A stretch of DNA of 7,514 nt from Pseudomonadota bacterium (GTDB lineage: Bacteria; SAR324; XYD2-FULL-50-16; JAHJRI01), in assembly GCA_022360105.1 (NCBI GenBank), contig JAKSDL010000831.1:1-7514 (forward strand), read 5' to 3'. Shown here in pieces: positions 1-6,982 of the stretch; the stretch's first letter is position 1; each line of letters opens with the position of its first letter. Under the pieces are notes generated by a model, which worked only from the letters and a program-made list of their open reading frames with translations, ran no database searches and had not been told where the DNA came from. A program made the position numbers and the translations under genes.

Positions 1-1
1 C

Positions 2-589
2 CTGAATCGCTATCTTAAGGTTGAAAACAATGCCATTTTTTTTGGCGGATACGACATCAATCAGCTGAGTTCATTGCAGGTTAGAAAGGTCATACGAACG
101 GTTTCCCAGGATGTTTTTTTATTTTCCGATTCTGTCAAAAATAACATTTTGTTCGGTGCGGAAGACGAATCCTCTATTAAACCGGATTATCTGGAACAGG
201 TTATCTTTGAAAGTGCCTTAAAGGAAGAAATTGAACGGTTCCCGGAAAAAACGGATACGGGCATAGGGGAAAAAGGTATCATGATTTCCGGGGGACAAAA
301 ACAGCGAATATCCCTGGCTCGCTCACTGATGGCACCATACGATTTGTTAATTCTGGATAATATCCTCTCTGCGGTGGATTACGAAACCGAACGTTTTTTA
401 CTGTCCACCATCCTGAAAAAAAGAACTGCGCGTAGTTTACTGATCGTCTCACACAGGGTCCAGGCCTTAGAACAGGCAGATAAGATACTGGTTTTGGACG
501 AAGGACGAATTGTAGATGAGGGCACTCATGCAGAGCTGATCCAACGTGACGGTCTCTATTCAAAAACCTGGCAATTGCAAGAACAGTGA
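2..589 (+). CDS. ABC exporter half-transporter, C-terminal part of the nucleotide-binding domain (5' truncated; degenerate-site subunit, MdlA/YheI-like)
   Basis: The reading frame is open from base 2 with no start in view, so the gene begins outside the window. Only the NBD after Walker A is present. Visible in order are the Q-loop (VSQD, about 104-115), the X-loop-like GIGEKG, a canonical-type signature ISGGQ (284-298), Walker B LLILDN (344-361), the D-loop SAVD and the H-loop SHR (His codon 452-454). The catalytic position after the Walker B Asp is Asn (AAT, 359-361), not Glu. Family knowledge: in heterodimeric exporters such as TM287/288, LmrCD and BmrCD, one subunit keeps a good signature but has a non-Glu residue here, usually Asp. 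That fits this protein as the partner of the gene overlapping its stop codon. It would act as an inner-membrane ATP-driven exporter; the substrate (drug, lipid or peptide) cannot be read from the sequence. The membrane domain is not visible, so the MdlA-type assignment rests on the NBD and the pairing. Confidence 0.93.
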   Translation: MNRYLKVENNAIFFGGYDINQLSSLQVRKVIRTVSQDVFLFSDSVKNNILFGAEDESSIKPDYLEQVIFESALKEEIERFPEKTDTGIGEKGIMISGGQKQRISLARSLMAPYDLLILDNILSAVDYETERFLLSTILKKRTARSLLIVSHRVQALEQADKILVLDEGRIVDEGTHAELIQRDGLYSKTWQLQEQ

Positions 590-2403
590 TGAAATTAAAA
601 CGCTTCGAAAAACTGACTGATTTTAAGCTTCTGCAGGTGTTTTACAGGTTTTTAAAACCCTATAAGCATTGGCTGATAACAGCTTTGATTGCCGTACCGT
701 TTACCACCGGCGCTTCCGTCCTAATCCCATTGCTACTTGTACATATCGTTGATGAATATATCGTGGTTGGTAACTTGCCGGGTTTGTATCAAATGACCAT
801 TTACCTGGCCGGGGCAGTCGTTCTAGGATATCTGGCAGACGGCACCTATACATATTCTCTTCAGAAAGCCGGACAATTGACCATCGCGGAAATGCGACGT
901 GCGTTATTTGCCCATACTCTGACTCTTCCAAGATCATATTTCGATAAACACCCAATTGGCAGAACCCTGAGCCGACTAACCAGCGACATGGAAACCATGG
1001 GAGAGTCGATTGCAGTGGGAGTCCTTGCATTGTTTACCGACTTTTTTAAAACGCTATCGTTGCTGTGTTTCCTGTTTTATCTCAGCTGGAAGTTAACCTT
1101 GTTAATCATATTGGTATTTCCTGTTGTGTACATCCTTGTTTCCTATATTCGGAAACAATTAAGAAAAAACTTTAACAAGGCCAGGGAGGCTCTGGCTGTT
1201 GCAACAGGGTATTTGCAGGAAAGCCTGAATGGTATCAAAACCATCCAGTTATACAACGCCGAAGCTAAAGTTGTTGCCAGGTTTAAAGAAAAAAATAAAC
1301 GATTTTTAAAAGCACAGACCAGGGCAAACAGTTACGATGCCAGTTTGTTTTCTTTGATAGATGGCCTGACATCAGTAACCATGGCTTTGATTATCTGGTA
1401 TGGCACCGGACAGATTTTGGCGGGTTTTATCACCATTGGCGTCTTGATTGGTTTCATTAATACATTAAGTAAGATTTTTGTACCCATTCGTGAGTTTGCC
1501 CAGCAAATTGCGTTGATTCAGAGGGCGTTGGCTGCACTGGAGCATATTAACGATCTGTTCAGCATTGAGCCCGAAAAAGACTCCTCTCAGTCTAACACAG
1601 ACAGTTCACCCGGTATCGAAAGGTTTTCATCACTGGTCTTCAACAGTGTAAACTTTAGTTATACCGATGATGAGAATTTCGTCTTAAAAAATGTGTCATT
1701 CAGTCTGAATAAAGGGGAAAAAATAGCGATTGTCGGAGCAACAGGTTCCGGAAAATCCACCATTTTAAAGCTTATAACCAAAAGTTACACTAACTATGAG
1801 GGATCAATTAAAATCAACAACAATGAAATCAGCGCTGTTTCCAGAAATGACCTCAACCGGTTTGCAACCCTGATGCATCAGGATGTACACCTTTTTAACG
1901 AATCACTGGCATTTAACATTTCGCTTAACCGACCCGAAATAGAGGAAAAACAAATTCAACAAGCCATGGAATACGTCCATGCGCAGGAATTCATAAATCA
2001 TTTACCAGGCAAATTGAATTATCAAATCATAGATCACGGGGGGAATCTTTCGGCCGGACAGGCTCAACTTATTTCTTTTGCCCGGGCGATTGCAGGAAAC
2101 AGCGAATTGATATTGCTGGATGAAGCTACCAGTTCTATTGATTCTCTGACTGAAGAACTCATCCAAAAGGCAATAGAGAAGATATTCAATGACAAGACAG
2201 TGATTGCAGTGGCTCACCGCTTAAGTACCATACGTAAATCTGATCGTATCCTGGTAATGAAAGAAGGCCAGATAGTGGAGACCGGAAGTCATGAACAATT
2301 AGTAGCTAAGAACGGATATTATGTTCAATTGCTCCATTCAATGGAGCAGCAGGAAGAATTTGGAGAAATCAAGGCAATGGAACATTCTGCAAGTGAGCTT
2401 TAA
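589..2403 (+). CDS. ABC exporter half-transporter, membrane domain plus NBD (MdlB/YheH-like)
   Basis: A complete 604-residue half-transporter of normal length for the family. The N-terminal type I exporter membrane domain (about residues 25-310) has six hydrophobic segments, near 28-51, 68-88, 143-165, 168-187, 252-277 and 281-298. The NBD follows: Walker A GATGSGKST (383-391), Q-loop Gln 431, signature LSAGQ (487-491), Walker B LILLDE with catalytic Glu 512, D-loop SSID and H-loop His 543. The signature has Ala in place of the first Gly of LSGGQ. This altered signature is typical of the subunit that pairs with a Walker B-defective partner, so only one ATP site should be fully competent. The ATG at 589 shares its A with the upstream TGA (TGATG), which suggests translational coupling; a GTG at 586 would add one residue. 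Expected role: inner-membrane export as a heterodimer with the upstream product. Substrate unknown. Confidence 0.95.
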   Translation: MKLKRFEKLTDFKLLQVFYRFLKPYKHWLITALIAVPFTTGASVLIPLLLVHIVDEYIVVGNLPGLYQMTIYLAGAVVLGYLADGTYTYSLQKAGQLTIAEMRRALFAHTLTLPRSYFDKHPIGRTLSRLTSDMETMGESIAVGVLALFTDFFKTLSLLCFLFYLSWKLTLLIILVFPVVYILVSYIRKQLRKNFNKAREALAVATGYLQESLNGIKTIQLYNAEAKVVARFKEKNKRFLKAQTRANSYDASLFSLIDGLTSVTMALIIWYGTGQILAGFITIGVLIGFINTLSKIFVPIREFAQQIALIQRALAALEHINDLFSIEPEKDSSQSNTDSSPGIERFSSLVFNSVNFSYTDDENFVLKNVSFSLNKGEKIAIVGATGSGKSTILKLITKSYTNYEGSIKINNNEISAVSRNDLNRFATLMHQDVHLFNESLAFNISLNRPEIEEKQIQQAMEYVHAQEFINHLPGKLNYQIIDHGGNLSAGQAQLISFARAIAGNSELILLDEATSSIDSLTEELIQKAIEKIFNDKTVIAVAHRLSTIRKSDRILVMKEGQIVETGSHEQLVAKNGYYVQLLHSMEQQEEFGEIKAMEHSASEL

Positions 2404-2496
2404 ATATAACGATTTGTATTTATTAGTAAATTTTTACCCTGCTACATTCAATCCAACTGCTTGCCTTTCAATCATCAACAGCCCGGATATTAAAGA

Positions 2497-2526
2497 TTTA
2501 CATTGTATTAAAAGAATGGCTAAGAT
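2497..2526 (+). promoter_or_regulatory. Weak candidate sigma70-type promoter for the TPR gene
   Basis: TTTACA (2497-2502) and TAAGAT (2521-2526) are separated by 18 bases in the gap between the ABC gene and the TPR gene. They match the consensus at five of six and four of six positions. A transcript would begin about 40 bases before the TPR start. The rest of this 169-base gap is AT-rich and shows no convincing hairpin terminator for the ABC operon, so read-through from the exporter genes is equally possible. This is pattern matching only. Confidence 0.22.
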
Positions 2527-2572
2527 GGGTACTGTCTTGTTTTAAAAAGAGGCCATAAATTATACAGATGAC

Positions 2573-4354
2573 TTGATTTATACCACCCGCATGCTGCTTC
2601 AAAAATCCAATCCCAAAAAACCTGCAGTAACCAAAGACGCTGAAACTGTCTTCAAAAAAGGCCTCATGCTTTTACAAGATAAATTGTACAAGCAGGCCAT
2701 GATTGAATTGAAAATAGCTCTTGAACGTAATCAACAAGCTGTGCAACCAGAGCTTGAAACACTTTTTATCAAGCATGAAGGTGATGAAAACAAGGAAAAG
2801 GCACTAACGATTGGTTTGGTTTTATTTCAAGTCAAAAAAGAAGAAAAACTGGCAATAACCCTGGGGAATTACTCAAGAAAGCTCGGTAACTACAAACAAG
2901 CCAACAATCTGTATCGGCAGGCATTGAAGATCAATCGTAGCAGTATCCTGGCTTTTTATAACCTGGCTGCCAGCATGGGTCATGTCGAATGGTACGATCA
3001 CGATGTTTCAAAACTGATCAGTCAGTTTTTTAAGATTTCCGATTATGTATTTCCGGAGCCCTTGAATAGCAACGAAACCATACGGACCGCAGAGTCTGAA
3101 GTCCGAAAGATCATAACAGACAATAAAAACAGGAATATTGATCGTATAAACAAGGAATTGCAAGCGAAACAATCGAATGATCAAAAAGAGGAATTTGAAG
3201 CGCTTAACAGTGAACTGGAGGCTTTGATTGAGCAGGAGATAAAAGTCGAAAGCCCTGTTGTTATTGAATTTCTGTTAGATAAAATAGGTAAAAAGCAGGC
3301 ACAGGATCTGGACGAAGAAGAATCCGATGCCTTGTACATCGATATGTTTAACCTCGGGTTATATGCTCTAAAGCACAAAAACGTTGCGGTTGCTAGCGAA
3401 CAATTTCAAATTCTTAAAAACTTCCAGGTAGATTTTGAAGATTTAGACCAGTGTATTGGACTATCCAATGCAGTTCGGGGAGCAAAAGACAAAGCCATTG
3501 ACATTCTTACCAGGTTAATCAGGAGCGATAAAGACAACAGGCTTCTAAATATCAACCTCGCTCTCCTGCACCGACGGACAGGTAACAGGCTTCTTGCTTA
3601 CAAATTTCAAATCATTGCTGCATCTCTATTGGAAAAATCGTTGGGGCTGATCTATAAAAGCGAGATTGTAAAACAAGCGGATGTCTACTTCCGAAATGAT
3701 CAGCTGGACAAGGCGCTAAAGCTTTACAAAATCGTGGCCTATGAAAGCAACGATATCAAAGCTTGGATGAATATTGGAGACATACATCTGCTTAGAAAGA
3801 GGCAATTAGAAGCCCTTGACGCTTTTAGAGAGATTCAAAAACGATATCCGGATTCGCCCATAGTTAAAAATAAACTGAAAGAAGTTCATGATATCATTTG
3901 TCATCAGGCAGATGAATTGTTTAACAATTCCAAGTTTTCGCAATCCAGCGTTCTTTATGAAAGAGCCCTGAAGCTGGCACGAACATCGGAAACTATTGAA
4001 CGATTAATTTCCGTTTACAAGAGATTAAATAAACATAACCTTGTTCAATCACTTTATGAGGAGCAACAACATTTAAGTACTTTGAAAAGGGAGGAAAATA
4101 AACTGGAAAAAAGGCAGGAGCTGATTGAAGACGGCAAGAAACATATGAAAAACCAGGATTTTGAGTCGGCTATTTACAGCTTCGAGAGCGCGTTCAATAT
4201 CAAACCGGATAAAGACGTGTTTGCATATTTGGCACACATATATAAAGGATTGAAAAGAAAGCGAATGTTAAAAGACTTGGTGGAACGGTGGAACGATCAT
4301 GAAACCAAGTTGGCGATTAATCAGAAACCGAAGGAAGTTGCAGAAGCTGATTAA
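2573..4354 (+). CDS. Large TPR-repeat protein with internal coiled coil, function unknown
   Basis: 593 residues if started at the TTG at 2573; 587 if started at the ATG at 2591. Neither start has a well-placed ribosome site. AGAGG at about 2548-2552 is 20 bases before the TTG, and an ATG at 2568 in another frame stops at once, so the start is unsettled. I see no signal peptide or membrane segment, so the protein is probably cytoplasmic. TPR-like helical pairs are visible near residues 22-52, 92-135, 255-282, 295-350, 365-425 (the clearest: ALKLYKIVAY then AWMNIGDIHLL and ALDAFREIQKRYPDSP), 442-495 and 515-570. A charged, probably coiled-coil segment lies at about 171-225, and a shorter Lys/Glu-rich helix at 503-522. 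TPR proteins are protein-interaction scaffolds, but no enzymatic domain is visible and no partner can be named. The upstream ABC operon is on the same strand but 169 bases away; the downstream lipoprotein gene converges on it. Confidence 0.85.
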   Translation: MIYTTRMLLQKSNPKKPAVTKDAETVFKKGLMLLQDKLYKQAMIELKIALERNQQAVQPELETLFIKHEGDENKEKALTIGLVLFQVKKEEKLAITLGNYSRKLGNYKQANNLYRQALKINRSSILAFYNLAASMGHVEWYDHDVSKLISQFFKISDYVFPEPLNSNETIRTAESEVRKIITDNKNRNIDRINKELQAKQSNDQKEEFEALNSELEALIEQEIKVESPVVIEFLLDKIGKKQAQDLDEEESDALYIDMFNLGLYALKHKNVAVASEQFQILKNFQVDFEDLDQCIGLSNAVRGAKDKAIDILTRLIRSDKDNRLLNINLALLHRRTGNRLLAYKFQIIAASLLEKSLGLIYKSEIVKQADVYFRNDQLDKALKLYKIVAYESNDIKAWMNIGDIHLLRKRQLEALDAFREIQKRYPDSPIVKNKLKEVHDIICHQADELFNNSKFSQSSVLYERALKLARTSETIERLISVYKRLNKHNLVQSLYEEQQHLSTLKREENKLEKRQELIEDGKKHMKNQDFESAIYSFESAFNIKPDKDVFAYLAHIYKGLKRKRMLKDLVERWNDHETKLAINQKPKEVAEAD

Positions 4355-4366
4355 AACTGCATCAGC
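4346..4366. terminator. Possible weak bidirectional terminator hairpin between convergent genes
   Basis: GCTGAT (4346-4351) and ATCAGC (4361-4366) form a perfect 6-base inverted repeat around a 9-base loop. It starts in the last codons of the TPR gene and includes its TAA stop. The position, between two convergent genes only 35 bases apart, is where a terminator is expected. No real U-tract follows on either strand (plus side: CTCTTAAAAAC), so intrinsic termination would be weak. Confidence 0.3.
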
Positions 4367-4389
4367 CTCTTAAAAACAACTTGTTAAAC

Positions 4390-5427
4390 CTACCAAGCCA
4401 GTCCTGCCATTAAGCCCAGTCCAGCGTATGTTGTTTCGGTTTTTATATCCATTGAAGTTTCGTTAGAGTTTACAACCCGATCTGCTCCATCCGAAGTCAC
4501 TTTGTAACCGGTGAGCTTAAAGCCCCAGGAAAACGCCACACTGAGCTGATGATAAAACGGCAGTTCCATGCCAACAGCAGTAGTAGTGGTTTTATAGTAT
4601 TTATCGCTATCGCATGCCGATTTGGTGCAGTCAGCGAAATTGCTTTCACCAACGCCGTATACAAATTCAGGCATTATATTGAAGGTCTCAAAGGCATTAA
4701 TTCTAAAACCTAATGAAACCAATCCCAGATAGCTGTCTACCTTGTAGTGATCAATTCCGGCAATGTCTTGTTCAGGTGTAAGTTCGCCATTCAATGTCAT
4801 GTATTTGACACCTATAGTGAGATTGTTATCTCCGGCATAGGTAAAGTATGCTCCGGATGTAGTGCCGCTGTATTCAAAATCAACGTCAACGTCGTTATCT
4901 TCATCTACCCAATTAGCCTTGCCCAGCATATGCTGAGGTGAAATCCCGATATGGACATTGTCAGCATATCGTTTTTTCTTTTTCTCAGCTCCTAAAGCAG
5001 TTTCCATTTTATCCAAACGCATTTCCTGTTCATCATCTTGAGGCGAAAAGCCATCCAGCATCTCCAGAAGGTAGGCATTTTTTTCGGTGTCATCATCGAT
5101 AGAGCGCTTGATTGAATCTAAGCTCAGTTGGGTTTTCTGGTTGATCTGCTTGTACTCTTTCAGGAGTTGTTGGAGTTCCGGGGTGTTTTCCTTCATTAGA
5201 GACTTGTTTAGCAATTCCCCATTTTCGGTATTCGCAGTCGACGATTCTGTCAGCGATTTTTTAAGTTGTTCATTTTGACTGTTCAAACTCTGCAAATGCT
5301 TTTGAATGGATATTTGACGCCGTAAGTTACTTTTGTCCAACTCAATTTCCCGAGTGTTGGAACAACCTGACAGAAGTGCCACAGAAAGCAGAAACGACGA
5401 GAGGACAACAAAACGAAACTTTACCAT
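4390..5427 (-). CDS. Predicted outer-membrane lipoprotein: coiled-coil stalk plus C-terminal beta-barrel, function unknown
   Basis: 345 residues from the ATG at 5427, chosen because a lipoprotein signal starts there and a G-rich ribosome site (AGGGGGAG, 5430-5437) precedes it; the frame stays open 37 codons further up. Residues 1-21 are a signal peptide with K3 and R5, a hydrophobic core and the lipobox LSGC (19-22). Cys22 is the likely lipidated residue, and Ser at +2 fits sorting to the outer membrane by the E. coli Lol rule. Residues about 26-125 are polar, Gln/Leu/Lys-rich and helical with heptad-like leucines, probably a coiled coil. From about 155 to the end come alternating-pattern strands, roughly eight, ending in an aromatic residue (Trp345) preceded by GLGLMAGLA, as in Bam-assembled barrels. 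An acidic stretch (about 174-183) and two cysteines (267, 272) lie in putative loops. An OmpW/OmpX-type barrel is plausible but I recognise no specific family. Confidence 0.85.
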   Translation of the reverse strand: MVKFRFVVLSSFLLSVALLSGCSNTREIELDKSNLRRQISIQKHLQSLNSQNEQLKKSLTESSTANTENGELLNKSLMKENTPELQQLLKEYKQINQKTQLSLDSIKRSIDDDTEKNAYLLEMLDGFSPQDDEQEMRLDKMETALGAEKKKKRYADNVHIGISPQHMLGKANWVDEDNDVDVDFEYSGTTSGAYFTYAGDNNLTIGVKYMTLNGELTPEQDIAGIDHYKVDSYLGLVSLGFRINAFETFNIMPEFVYGVGESNFADCTKSACDSDKYYKTTTTAVGMELPFYHQLSVAFSWGFKLTGYKVTSDGADRVVNSNETSMDIKTETTYAGLGLMAGLAW

Positions 5428-5429
5428 AA

Positions 5430-5437
5430 CTCCCCCT
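5430..5437 (-). promoter_or_regulatory. Ribosome binding site that decides the lipoprotein start
   Basis: On the minus strand AGGGGGAG ends two bases before the ATG at 5427; its AGGGG core leaves a spacing of five bases. The longer in-frame extension back to 5538 would place about 37 polar residues before the signal peptide and hide the lipobox, so this site and the signal sequence together favour the internal ATG. Confidence 0.6.
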
Positions 5438-5472
5438 GAACGATCAGCTGACAAAGCATAGTGACGGCAACT

Positions 5473-5502
5473 ATTATCTGCCAACAACGTTTGGATTGTG
5501 AA
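5473..5502 (-). promoter_or_regulatory. Candidate sigma70-type promoter for the lipoprotein gene
   Basis: On the minus strand TTCACA (5502-5497) and GATAAT (5478-5473) each match the consensus at five of six positions, with an 18-base spacer. Transcription would begin near 5466, giving a leader of about 40 bases before the ATG at 5427. It lies inside the rejected N-terminal extension of the lipoprotein frame, which agrees with the shorter start. Confidence 0.45.
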
Positions 5503-5582
5503 GGAAAGGATTGATTTTTTTAAGATAAAACAATCCACTTGGAAAATCGATGTAAGTCAAATGATGTATGCAAAAAAGAAGC

Positions 5583-5644
5583 AGATTGCCGGAAGATGGA
5601 GAGGTTTTTTTAAAAAATCACTGATTTCAATATAATGGCAATCT
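5583..5644. repeat. 8-base inverted repeat with 46-base spacer downstream of the IF-1 gene
   Basis: AGATTGCC (5583-5590) and GGCAATCT (5637-5644) are perfect reverse complements. They lie in the 234-base gap between the IF-1 stop and the lipoprotein gene and enclose an A/T tract (about 5605-5617). The arms could close a large stem-loop in the 3' tail of the IF-1 transcript, but the loop is long and no compact terminator with a U-run is visible. Chance occurrence is quite possible. Confidence 0.25.
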
Positions 5645-5661
5645 TTCTAGGAAATTAAGGA

Positions 5662-5934
5662 CTATCTTTTTTTGTATGTGCGGTGTTTTTTCGCCTTTTT
5701 TGTCAGATTTTGTTTTCGTTCAATCTTTTTACGTTCGACGATTCTGCCTCGTGTTAAATCATATGGCGATAGTTCGATCGTCACCTCATCACCTTTCAAT
5801 ACCCTGATATAATATTTTTTCATCTTCCCGGAGAGATGACCGATAACCGTGTGGCCGTTTTCCAACTCTACTTGAAAAACCCCTTTAGACGAATCCAATA
5901 CCGTCCCTTGCATCAAAATCTTTTCTTCTTGCAA
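5662..5934 (-). CDS. infA: Translation initiation factor IF-1 with basic C-terminal extension
   Basis: 90 residues. The OB-fold core (about 5-67) carries the IF-1 hallmarks [31 protein letters not shown] and [11 protein letters not shown], close to E. coli IF-1. IF-1 binds the 30S A site and helps IF-2 and IF-3 assemble the initiation complex. The usual length is about 72 residues; here residues 68-90 are an added tail with 13 Lys/Arg out of 23, ending HRTYKKR. The loop after TVL is one residue shorter than in E. coli. The start is a TTG at 5934: AAGGA (5941-5945) sits six bases before it, and this gives the normal distance to MQGTV, whereas the next ATG (codon 8) would cut into the fold. The gene stands alone, not in a ribosomal-protein operon. 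It may be the sole IF-1 or a paralog; the window cannot say. Confidence 0.93.
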   Translation of the reverse strand: MQEEKILMQGTVLDSSKGVFQVELENGHTVIGHLSGKMKKYYIRVLKGDEVTIELSPYDLTRGRIVERKKIERKQNLTKKAKKHRTYKKR

Positions 5935-5940
5935 AATAAG

Positions 5941-5945
5941 TCCTT
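5941..5945 (-). promoter_or_regulatory. Ribosome binding site supporting the TTG start of the IF-1 gene
   Basis: AAGGA on the minus strand lies six bases before the TTG at 5934, an ideal spacing. No ATG or GTG is placed to use it in this frame, so the TTG is the best start. An in-frame ATT directly upstream would be too close. Confidence 0.7.
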
Positions 5946-6008
5946 TTCTTGTTTTGAAATATCCCAGGTGTTTTTACAAAAAAAACGTTAAAAAACCAGG
6001 AATTTAAA

Positions 6009-6029
6009 GCAGTGTATCTGTTACACTAC
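6009..6029 (-). terminator. Hairpin between the hydrolase and IF-1 genes (weak terminator or operator)
   Basis: On the minus strand AGTGTA and TACACT flank a 5-base loop. Adding a G-U and a G-C pair gives an 8-base stem. It lies about 96 bases after the hydrolase stop and is followed by TTTAAATT, and later by T-runs (5978-5997) inside the IF-1 leader. It could end the hydrolase transcript, but the U-tract is broken. A possible IF-1 promoter -10 overlaps one arm, so it could instead be an operator. Confidence 0.35.
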
Positions 6030-6052
6030 CTTTTACTAGGTGTATAGGTCAA
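6023..6052 (-). promoter_or_regulatory. Weak candidate promoter for the IF-1 gene
   Basis: On the minus strand TTGACC (6052-6047) and TAGTGT (6028-6023) are 18 bases apart. The -35 matches five of six; the -10 is poor beyond its TA start and final T. A perfect TTGACA at 6072-6067 lies 20 bases before TATACA (6046-6041), which is too long a spacer for a normal promoter. The region is the only sizeable gap (190 bases) upstream of the IF-1 gene, so a promoter is expected here even if its exact position is uncertain. Confidence 0.25.
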
Positions 6053-6124
6053 TCACAAAGAATTACTGTCAACCGGTCCACAACAATAGTTACATGACAG
6101 ATTCAGTTTTTCATCGATTGCAGT

Positions 6125-6937
6125 TCACCGACCAGCATGGAATTTAACGGCTCTTTCGAGCAGTTCTTTGACGGCCTGCATGTAGTTTTCAAGACCTCTG
6201 GCCAGGATATCATTGTGATTGGCACCAGGAACCTTTAACATTCTTTTATCCTGATCCGGAGACTGATTGTAGAGATGCTCTCCATCGGAGAAAGGAATGA
6301 TATGATCAAATTCCGCATGAATGATCAATGTCGGCTTGTCAAAGCCATCAATTTTCTTGTCATTGGCAATTAGGTCCTCGGTAACACCAATACTGTCCAG
6401 GTTTATACCTACAAGCTTGAGCAAGGGCAATGCAAAAGCGAATCCGCTTTCTATGATCAAACCATCAACCAGATCCTTACGCGTATTTGTCAATTCGAGG
6501 ACAGAAGCGCTGCCAAGTGATCTCCCCATGATTACAATCGCTCCTTCAAACCCATTTGATCTCAAATAATTTACTGCAAAATCGAAGATCTTGTTGCAGT
6601 CATTCATCATTGCCGTAACAGTCGGTTTCCCGGTTGAAATCCCATATCCCCTGTAATCAACGGGAAAGAAATTGATATTCATCCGCTGGTAAAATTGCCC
6701 GATATCATCATAATCTTCAACAATCTCACCATTGCCATGAAAAAACAGTAAAACCGGTGCTCTTTTATCGCAGGCATAAAACCTGGCACCAATGGTTACA
6801 TTTTCATCAACTGGAATGGTTAATTCCTCAAATCTCTTTTCACCTGATCCGAATCCGCTTTCCCCACGAGGGTGAAAAAGATAGTTTGTCACCTCTGGTC
6901 TGTCCAACGGCTCATATATGCTTTTTTCATCACTCAT
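6125..6937 (-). CDS. Alpha/beta hydrolase (serine hydrolase, substrate unknown)
   Basis: 270 residues from the ATG at 6937, chosen because a strong AAGGAG (6943-6948) sits five bases before it. An in-frame ATG at 6982 abuts the upstream stop and would add 15 basic residues. The single alpha/beta-hydrolase domain shows the oxyanion motif HGNG (67-70), the strand and turn VDYRGYG (93-99), the nucleophile elbow GRSLG (138-142, Ser140), the acid HAEFD (Asp211) and the base GANH (His241), so the triad is complete. No signal peptide or membrane segment is visible, so it is probably cytoplasmic. The layout resembles the BEM46/YqkD-type hydrolases often labelled as esterases or peptidases, but the substrate cannot be read from the sequence. 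It is the second gene of an apparent operon, 45 bases after the Cys-motif protein. Confidence 0.92.
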   Translation of the reverse strand: MSDEKSIYEPLDRPEVTNYLFHPRGESGFGSGEKRFEELTIPVDENVTIGARFYACDKRAPVLLFFHGNGEIVEDYDDIGQFYQRMNINFFPVDYRGYGISTGKPTVTAMMNDCNKIFDFAVNYLRSNGFEGAIVIMGRSLGSASVLELTNTRKDLVDGLIIESGFAFALPLLKLVGINLDSIGVTEDLIANDKKIDGFDKPTLIIHAEFDHIIPFSDGEHLYNQSPDQDKRMLKVPGANHNDILARGLENYMQAVKELLERAVKFHAGR

Positions 6938-6942
6938 TTTCT

Positions 6943-6948
6943 CTCCTT
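6943..6948 (-). promoter_or_regulatory. Strong ribosome binding site that decides the hydrolase start
   Basis: AAGGAG on the minus strand, five bases before the ATG at 6937. The alternative ATG at 6982 would have to use a site inside the end of the upstream gene, where the sequence reads as its Lys/Gly-rich tail. The 45 bases between the genes are therefore most likely an untranslated spacer. Confidence 0.75.
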
Positions 6949-6982
6949 TTCCACGATTTCGATTTGCCAGCTTCGTTGCCAT

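Noticed and set aside
279..1030. Minus-strand open frames opposite the two ABC genes
   Set aside because: They lie entirely antisense to conserved ABC motifs and show no protein-like features.
2321..2545. Open plus-strand frame overlapping the end of the second ABC gene and the following gap
   Set aside because: It runs out of frame over a certain NBD C-terminus, has no ribosome site and gives no recognisable protein.
5428..5538. In-frame 37-codon N-terminal extension of the lipoprotein gene
   Set aside because: It would bury the signal peptide and lipobox, it overlaps a good promoter candidate (5473-5502), and a G-rich ribosome site precedes the internal ATG at 5427.
6041..6072. Promoter from the perfect TTGACA and TATACA on the minus strand
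   Set aside because: The spacer is 20 bases, longer than the usual 16-18, so I do not call it on its own.
6938..6982. 15-codon extension of the hydrolase from an ATG abutting the upstream stop
   Set aside because: The strong AAGGAG at 6943-6948 is correctly spaced for the ATG at 6937, and the added residues are basic and outside the fold.
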